Shown here in pieces: positions 58,887 to 64,000 of a stretch of 64,000 nt of DNA; position 1 is the first letter of the stretch; each line of letters starts with the position of its first letter. The DNA is from Phytoactinopolyspora mesophila (GTDB lineage Bacteria > Actinomycetota > Actinomycetes > Jiangellales > Jiangellaceae): positions 124,001 to 188,000 of the forward strand of contig NZ_WLZY01000010.1 of the NCBI RefSeq assembly GCF_010122465.1, in the 5' to 3' direction. The notes beneath the pieces were generated by a model. It made no database searches and was not told where the DNA came from. It saw only the letters and a program-made list of their open reading frames with translations. Both the position numbers and the translations under genes were made by a program.

Positions 58887-61514
58887 GTGAGCGAAGACTT
58901 CATCATGATCGGCCGTTGGTGCCCTAGGCTCGACGTTGTGGAGCTGGTCGAGCGTGACGCGCCGCTGGCTGAGCTAAAGGCGGCGGCCCGAGACGCCCGC
59001 GCCGGCCGTGGCCGTTTGGTCCTGATCACGGGTGAGGCCGGCGCCGGCAAGACGGCGCTGGTGCGGCAGTTCACGTCCGAGGCCGCGACTCGGAGCAAGA
59101 TCCTCTGGGGCATGTGTGACGAGCTGGTGACCCCACGACCACTCGGGCCGTTCCGGGACATGGCCGGGCAGTTGGGTGTCGATCTGGCGGGAGACGCGGG
59201 GGCCGCCGCGGCGTTGGACGCCCTGGGGGTGGAGCTTGATGCTGGGCTGTACCCCACCGTCGTCGTGGTTGAAGATGCCCATTGGGCGGACGAAGCCACT
59301 CTTGACGGGATCCGTTTTCTCGGCCGGCGCGTGGGCCGCCTGCCCGCGGTGCTGATCGTGACGTTCCGCGATGAGGAGATTCCGCCGGATCACCCGCTGC
59401 GGATCACCGTGGGTGCCGTTCCACCGGATGATGTCCGGCGTATCTCGTTGCCGCCGCTAACCCGCGACGGCGTCGCGCGGCTGGCTGGAAGAGCTGATGC
59501 CGACGAGCTGTACCGCCTCACCGGCGGCAATCCGTTCTACGTGAGTGAGGTGCTGGCCGCTCCCCAGGCTGGCGTGCCACGCAGTGTGCAGGACGCGGTG
59601 ATGGCTCGAATCGGACGGCTCGCCGAAGCTGGACGAGCGATGGCTGAGACGGCAGCGGTAGTCCCCGGCCGGGCGGAGTCATGGCTGCTCGACGAGCTCG
59701 GCGTCTTCGACGGAGTGGACGACGCCGTCCGTGCCGGGGTGGTGCACGCCGACGGCGCCGTCGTCGCTTTCCGGCACGAACTCGCCCGGCAGGCGGTCGA
59801 GAATAGCCTCCCGCCTGGGCGCCGGCGGCAGCTCAACCGGCAGGTGCTCGAAGCACTCGCGGCGAGGAACGCCGAACCGGCGCGCCTGGCTCACCATGCG
59901 GTCCAGGCAGGCGATCCGGCAGCCGTCGTCCGCCACGCTCACGTCGCCGCCCGGCGTGCCGCCTCTTTGAACGCCCACCGGCAATCCGTGGAGCATGTCG
60001 AGCAGGCGCTGACGTACTCGGATCAGTTCGGCGACGCCGAGCTCGCGGCCCTGCTGGACCTCTATGCCAACGAGTGTTACCTGACCGGTCGCCACGACAA
60101 GGCGCTTGACACCCTCAACCGGGCGATCGAACTGCACCACACCCGAGGCGATGATCAGCGGCTTGGGGCCAGCCTACGGTTACTCTCGGACGTCCACTGG
60201 TTCCTCGGTCACGGATCTGATGCCGACGACGCCGCCACGCGGGCGGTCGCCGTCCTCGAGAACATTCCGGCCGGCCCAGCGCTGGCCAGCGCGTACGCGC
60301 AGCGCTCGAAGCTAGCCATCATCGACTTCCGCGGCGCCGAAGCGATCATGTGGGGCGACAAAGCGATCCAGCTGGCCCGGCAACTCGATGACGTGCCGGT
60401 GCTGGCCGTCGCGCTGATCACCGGCGGCGTCGCCCGATGGCTGCTCGGTTCTTCCGACGACGCGACGGTGGTGGAAGGGCTGGAGCTGGCCAAGACGCAC
60501 CGGCTGCCCGACGTCGCGCTCGCCGGATATCTGTACCTGGCCAACGGGCACACGAACCTGATGCACTACCCGGAGGGCCGCCGCTATATCGACGAAGGCC
60601 TCGCCTTTTACGAGGACAACGACGTGGTCAGCGGTTCCCAGATGCTGCTGGCCAACCGCGCCTGGTGGCATTTCGAGCAGGGCCACTGGGTGGAAGCGGA
60701 GCAGGACGCGCGGCGGCTGATGGCCACCCAGCCGATGACGCGGGGCCGAGCACTTCGCATCCTCGGCCAGGTCCAAGCGCGTCAGGGTGACCCGGCCGCG
60801 GAAGCCACGCTCGCCCAGGCACACCAGCTCGCCGAGCCCAAGCAGTCGCGGCACAACACCTTGCCGCCCGCCGTGGCTCAAGTGGAGCTGGCGTGGCTGC
60901 GCGGCGATCGTGACACCGCGATGGCCAGAGCCACGGCGTTGGCGGACCTCGGCCTCAGCTCCGGCGACCGGCGCTGGCGCAGCGAGGTGGTGTTCTGGCT
61001 GTACCGCGTAGGAGTTATCGACGACGTCCCCGACAAGGTGATGGAGCCGTACGCGACACAGATAGCTGGTCGCTGGCAGGACGCGGCATCGGCCTGGGCC
61101 GAGCTCGGCCGGCCGTATGAGCAGGCGGACGCGCTGGCGGATGCGTCAGAGCCGGAGCCATTACTCGAGGCGCTGAAGATCCTGGAAGACCTGGGGGCCA
61201 GGCCTCGAGCGGCCATGGTGCGCCGGAGGCTCGCCGAGTTGGGAATATCAGCGGTACCGCGTGGTCCCCGGGCGACGACGCGGGCCAGCCCGGCCGGGTT
61301 GACGAGCCGGCAGACCGAGGTGTTGCGGCTACTCGCCGAAGACCTGACGTATCAGGAGATCGCTGATCGGCTGTTTGTGTCGGTCAAGACCGTTGATCAC
61401 CATGCGGCCGCGGTGCGTGCAAAGCTGAACGCGTCCACCCGGGCCGAAGCGGTCGCGGCGGGCCACCGGCTCGGGATCGTCGAGCCGTCGTCGTCGGACG
61501 ATCAAACGCGGTGA
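58887..61514 (+). CDS. LuxR-family regulator with AAA and TPR domains
   Basis: 875-aa large ATP-binding regulator (LAL/MalT-like). N-terminal AAA/NACHT-type domain with Walker A LITGEAGAGKTALVRQFTSE (about 46-65) and VVVVEDAHWADEATL as Walker B. The middle is TPR-like (DLYANECYLTGRHDKALDTL). The C-terminal LuxR HTH TSRQTEVLRLLAEDLTYQEI plus SVKTVDHHAAAVRAKL lies at about 803-860. GTG 58887 is used; ATG 58905 is an alternative. Its target is unknown; the divergent SnoaL-like gene is one candidate. Confidence 0.88.
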   Translation: MSEDFIMIGRWCPRLDVVELVERDAPLAELKAAARDARAGRGRLVLITGEAGAGKTALVRQFTSEAATRSKILWGMCDELVTPRPLGPFRDMAGQLGVDLAGDAGAAAALDALGVELDAGLYPTVVVVEDAHWADEATLDGIRFLGRRVGRLPAVLIVTFRDEEIPPDHPLRITVGAVPPDDVRRISLPPLTRDGVARLAGRADADELYRLTGGNPFYVSEVLAAPQAGVPRSVQDAVMARIGRLAEAGRAMAETAAVVPGRAESWLLDELGVFDGVDDAVRAGVVHADGAVVAFRHELARQAVENSLPPGRRRQLNRQVLEALAARNAEPARLAHHAVQAGDPAAVVRHAHVAARRAASLNAHRQSVEHVEQALTYSDQFGDAELAALLDLYANECYLTGRHDKALDTLNRAIELHHTRGDDQRLGASLRLLSDVHWFLGHGSDADDAATRAVAVLENIPAGPALASAYAQRSKLAIIDFRGAEAIMWGDKAIQLARQLDDVPVLAVALITGGVARWLLGSSDDATVVEGLELAKTHRLPDVALAGYLYLANGHTNLMHYPEGRRYIDEGLAFYEDNDVVSGSQMLLANRAWWHFEQGHWVEAEQDARRLMATQPMTRGRALRILGQVQARQGDPAAEATLAQAHQLAEPKQSRHNTLPPAVAQVELAWLRGDRDTAMARATALADLGLSSGDRRWRSEVVFWLYRVGVIDDVPDKVMEPYATQIAGRWQDAASAWAELGRPYEQADALADASEPEPLLEALKILEDLGARPRAAMVRRRLAELGISAVPRGPRATTRASPAGLTSRQTEVLRLLAEDLTYQEIADRLFVSVKTVDHHAAAVRAKLNASTRAEAVAAGHRLGIVEPSSSDDQTR

Positions 61515-61530
61515 CGAAACCATCTGCCGG

Positions 61531-62019
61531 TCACGTCGGCTGGGCATCGTGGCTGAGGACCCCTCGCTTGTAGCGCGTGAGCAGAACGTGGCCGGTGCCC
61601 AGAACCGCAAGGACAACAATCGGGACGGCGACCTGCGGCGCCGGCGTGTTGAGCGCGGGCACGATCAGCAGCCCTATCCACAGCGACACGTAGGTGAAGA
61701 AGACATGGTCGATGTAGCGTCGTTGCCACCCGTGGGGCTGGTCGGACGCCTCACGGTGCGCCCTCCACAGTCTGAAGCCCATGATGGCGGCCAGACCGCC
61801 GAGACCGGCGAACGCGACCCGGGCAGCGGTGTCGAGTTCAGCCCAGTCGTAAACCACCAGCGCGACCATGCCGACGATCAGAATCGCGATACACCCCACG
61901 TAGAGGTCCCGCCAGCGGCGCCGCCCGTCATCCGGCCTCGGCGGTGACAACGCCAGCAGGCCGGTCAGCACTCCGGCCACCCCGGGCGCGGCATGCAGGA
62001 TGACAAGTGCGGTGCGCAT
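61531..62019 (-). CDS. Integral membrane protein, 162 aa
   Basis: Four predicted helices: LHAAPGVAGVLTGLLALSPP, LYVGCIAILIVGMVALVVYD, FAGLGGLAAIMGFRLW and VFFTYVSLWIGLLIVPALNT, with a final AVPIVVLAVLGTGHVLLTRY. This layout is common in DUF2306-type membrane proteins. ATG 62019 follows a GAAGGAG site; an upstream extension to 62052 is Arg-rich and unlikely. Confidence 0.75.
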   Translation of the reverse strand: MRTALVILHAAPGVAGVLTGLLALSPPRPDDGRRRWRDLYVGCIAILIVGMVALVVYDWAELDTAARVAFAGLGGLAAIMGFRLWRAHREASDQPHGWQRRYIDHVFFTYVSLWIGLLIVPALNTPAPQVAVPIVVLAVLGTGHVLLTRYKRGVLSHDAQPT

Positions 62020-62147
62020 AGTCCGTCTCCTTCGCGTCGTGGCGACGATCACGGGATCGGCGATGTCTCGAAGGTACGGCGCGCAGCCGACAGAGTCCTC
62101 AGGATCAGTTCCCTATCCTGGCCGCTTCGTTCCCTATTTTTCGGTCG

Positions 62148-62765
62148 CTATGCGCGATCCGGTGAGGTGGGCTCCCACGCGAACCCATCCGGATCGGTAA
62201 ACGCCCCGGCATCACTATTGACCGCGATCCGGTGCGACCCGGTCCCGTCGGGCGAGACGCCGGCGACCTTGGCGAGCCCACGGCGCTTGTACAGGGCCAG
62301 CGTGACGGGACCGGAGTCGAACTGGACGTACTTGCGGCCGTAGCTCTTGTCCACGGTGAGGCCGCGGTCGACGTAGAACCGCTTGCTCGCGGCGACGTCC
62401 GTGACGCCGAGCTGCACCACGATGTCGTCGATCTGCGTGGTGGCCGGCCCGTTGTCCTTCTTCGACGACGACGCCAGCGTCACGATCGTGCCGTCCGGGG
62501 CCTGGACAACGCCGCCATAACCCCAGAGCGACTTCGCAGCCGGCTTCACCGTCGTGGCCCCGGCGTCGAGAGCGGCGCTGACCAGGGCGTCAACGTTGGC
62601 CGGCTGGGACACGACGAGCGAGAGCGTGAACCCCCGGAACCCGGTTGTCGGTGCGTCGGAGGCGCGTACCCGCACGTGTTTGCCCAGTCCGAGCGCCTCG
62701 GTGTAGAAGCGGTCAGCGGTGGCGGGGTCGGATACCTCGAGGGTGATGTATTCGATGGTGGTCAT
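62148..62765 (-). CDS. VOC-superfamily (glyoxalase-like) protein, two modules
   Basis: 205-aa protein made of two VOC modules: IEYITLEVSDPATADRFYTE (N-terminal) and IDDIVVQLGVTDVAASKRFY (about 110-130) with YVQFDSGPVTLALYKRRG. Metal ligands are not complete in the usual glyoxalase positions, so it may bind rather than convert its ligand. It ends FAWEPTSPDRA. Confidence 0.85.
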   Translation of the reverse strand: MTTIEYITLEVSDPATADRFYTEALGLGKHVRVRASDAPTTGFRGFTLSLVVSQPANVDALVSAALDAGATTVKPAAKSLWGYGGVVQAPDGTIVTLASSSKKDNGPATTQIDDIVVQLGVTDVAASKRFYVDRGLTVDKSYGRKYVQFDSGPVTLALYKRRGLAKVAGVSPDGTGSHRIAVNSDAGAFTDPDGFAWEPTSPDRA

Positions 62766-62820
62766 GGCTCATTCCTTCGGTTGCTGGTTCTAGTGTCGTC
62801 GTTCGGAAGGTCTGACCGGC

Positions 62821-63162
62821 TCAGCGCTGCAGGAATCCGAGGACGTTGCCGCTGGGATCCTCGACGATGGCGGCCAGTTGCCCTCCGCCGACGTCTTTGA
62901 CGTCCTGCCGGGTCTGCCAGCCCGCATCGACGGCCTGGCGCAGGGTGGCGGTGACGTCGGCGACGTGGCAGTAGCTGACCGGGCCGGTCATGCCGTGGTT
63001 GTGGCCGTTCGGGTCGAGGCCGATCTCCTGGTCACCCACCCGGAAGCCGACGTAGTAGGGCTCGTCGGCATAGGGCTGCACGCCCAGCACGGTTCCGTAA
63101 AGCGCCTTGGCGGAGGCCAGGTCCCGGACGGGGATGATGATGGTCTGGATGCTGTGGCTCAT
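62821..63162 (-). CDS. VOC-superfamily protein, single module
   Basis: 113 aa from ATG 63162 with a GAGGAG site. TIIIPVRDLASAKALYGTVL and PVSYCHVADVTATLRQAVDA are VOC hallmarks, and the C-terminal IVEDPSGNVLGFLQR is typical. A longer upstream frame overlaps the promoter and is rejected. Next to the two-module VOC gene on the same strand. Confidence 0.85.
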   Translation of the reverse strand: MSHSIQTIIIPVRDLASAKALYGTVLGVQPYADEPYYVGFRVGDQEIGLDPNGHNHGMTGPVSYCHVADVTATLRQAVDAGWQTRQDVKDVGGGQLAAIVEDPSGNVLGFLQR

Positions 63163-63323
63163 GTCTGGCTCCTCGTTGACGTGGTCCTGGCGGCCGCACG
63201 GCCTCGTACTGCTAGCAGCATCTCGCCGCTCCCGGCCGGCCCACATCCGTGCTGAGCACGTAGAGCACCACGGATCCCGTCCCCTAGCCCGCGCCGTCCC
63301 CGGCGGAGTGACCGCGCGAGAGA

Positions 63324-64000
63324 ATGGGTCGCGTGTCGAAGCAGGCGGCAGCGGCGGAGATCTCGGCTCGCGAGGCTGAGATCCTGACGCTGCTCGGAGA
63401 ACACCGCAGCAACGCCGAGATCGGTGCGCAGCTGTTCATCTCGGTTCGTACGGTGGAGACCCACGTGTCGTCTCTGCTGCGCAAGCTCGGGGCGCCGGAT
63501 CGTCGGGCGCTCGCCGCTCTCGCGGGTGAGTTCGACCGCGCCGCGCGGACCAGCCAGGCGCTCGCCGGGCTTCCGTCGCCCCTGACCCCGTTCATCGGCC
63601 GGGCCGAGGAGCGGCGCGCCCTGCGCGATGCCGTCAGCGCGCACCGCGAGGTCACCGCCGTCGGCCCCGGTGGTGTCGGCAAGACCCGGCTGGCGCTGGC
63701 CGTCGCCGCAGACCTGGCCGGCGCCTTCACCGACGGCGTGTGGTTCGTCGATCTGGTGCCGGTCACCGATCCCACGATGGTCGGCTCCGCCGTTGCGGCG
63801 GCGCTCGGCGTGGGCGAGCAGCAGGGCCGCAGTATCGACGACTCCGTGGTGGCCACGCTGGCCGGGCGGCGCGTCCTGCTGGTGCTGGACAACTGTGAAC
63901 ACCTGAGCGACGGGGTGGCGCCGTTCGTCGAGCGTCTGCTGGCACGCTGCGCGGATGTGAGTGTGCTGACCACCAGCAGGGCCCGGCTGATGGTGCCCTT
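63324..64000 (+). CDS. LuxR-type regulator with N-terminal HTH and NB-ARC-like ATPase, 3'-truncated by window edge
   Basis: 226 codons are visible and the frame stays open to the end. Unusually the LuxR helix-turn-helix is at the N-terminus (ISAREAEILTLLGEHRSNAE, then SVRTVETHVSSLLRKL, about 12-56). A signal-transduction ATPase follows with FIGRAEERRALRDAVSAHRE and Walker A AVGPGGVGKTRLALAVAADL (about 111-130), then the LLVLDNCEHLSDG Walker B, as in AfsR/SARP ATPase domains. ATG 63324 directly precedes the HTH. Confidence 0.85.
   Translation, partial: MGRVSKQAAAAEISAREAEILTLLGEHRSNAEIGAQLFISVRTVETHVSSLLRKLGAPDRRALAALAGEFDRAARTSQALAGLPSPLTPFIGRAEERRALRDAVSAHREVTAVGPGGVGKTRLALAVAADLAGAFTDGVWFVDLVPVTDPTMVGSAVAAALGVGEQQGRSIDDSVVATLAGRRVLLVLDNCEHLSDGVAPFVERLLARCADVSVLTTSRARLMVP

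Overview
The window reads as a high-G+C actinobacterial chromosome or integrated element. GTG starts are common, ATGA/GTGA overlaps link most neighbouring genes, and several gene families are typical of filamentous actinomycetes. I cannot name the genus. About 58 kb looks like an accessory island rich in RiPP (ribosomally made, modified peptide) genes and DNA- or protein-export machinery. The last 6 kb (58.4-64 kb) looks like ordinary regulatory chromosome. No integrase, relaxase, transposase, rRNA, CRISPR array or convincing tRNA was seen.

Region by region. 1-1155: the 3' part of a tyrosyl-tRNA synthetase. 1355-4114: a graspetide operon with two small coupled ORFs, a precursor, an ATP-grasp ligase and a PIMT-type methyltransferase. 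4218-8244: two paralogous XRE-regulator/flavoprotein pairs facing each other. 8474-13675: an operon of PLP decarboxylase, frameshifted methyltransferase, nucleotidyltransferase, an extra arginyl-tRNA synthetase and a coupled 53-aa ORF. 14062-21556 (minus): the pilin end of a Tad-like pilus locus (Flp, two TadE-like proteins, TadG) plus a tandemly repeated module of TadG, lipoprotein and PKD-like secreted protein. 21669-24366 (plus): a 52-aa peptide coupled to a radical SAM/SPASM enzyme, an ABC-type ATPase and an APH-fold protein; I think this is an undescribed RiPP system. 24259-26445 (minus): the wreck of an FxLD-type lanthipeptide locus (methyltransferase plus lanC pseudogene) fused to a decayed trpS. 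26458-32166 (minus): the motor end of the Tad locus (TadC, TadB, CpaF, CpaE, CpaB and a sigma-like protein).

32380-33911: two unknown genes divergent from the Tad motor operon. 33989-37843: a complete lasso-peptide operon (precursor, cyclase, RRE, protease, PIMT) whose core has the ring and Asp-Thr pattern expected for an aspartimide lasso peptide. 38032-41827: an unassigned operon of APH kinase, nucleotidyltransferase, histidine phosphatase and zinc-ribbon protein, followed by a Nudix hydrolase. 42840-58295: a conjugation-type secretion locus (three-part cell-wall hydrolase, TrbL-like channel, small pilin-like protein, TcpC-like protein, VirB4-like ATPase, MinD-like ATPase). 58376-64000: a SnoaL-like protein, two LuxR-family ATPase regulators, a membrane protein and two VOC proteins.

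The unifying theme is aspartate-directed peptide modification. Three unrelated RiPP classes (graspetide, lasso, lanthipeptide remnant) each carry their own PIMT-family methyltransferase within about 36 kb. A second theme is a cluster of three aminoacyl-tRNA synthetase genes (Tyr, Arg, decayed Trp) among the peptide loci. All functions come from reading motifs and gene order; no database search was possible.
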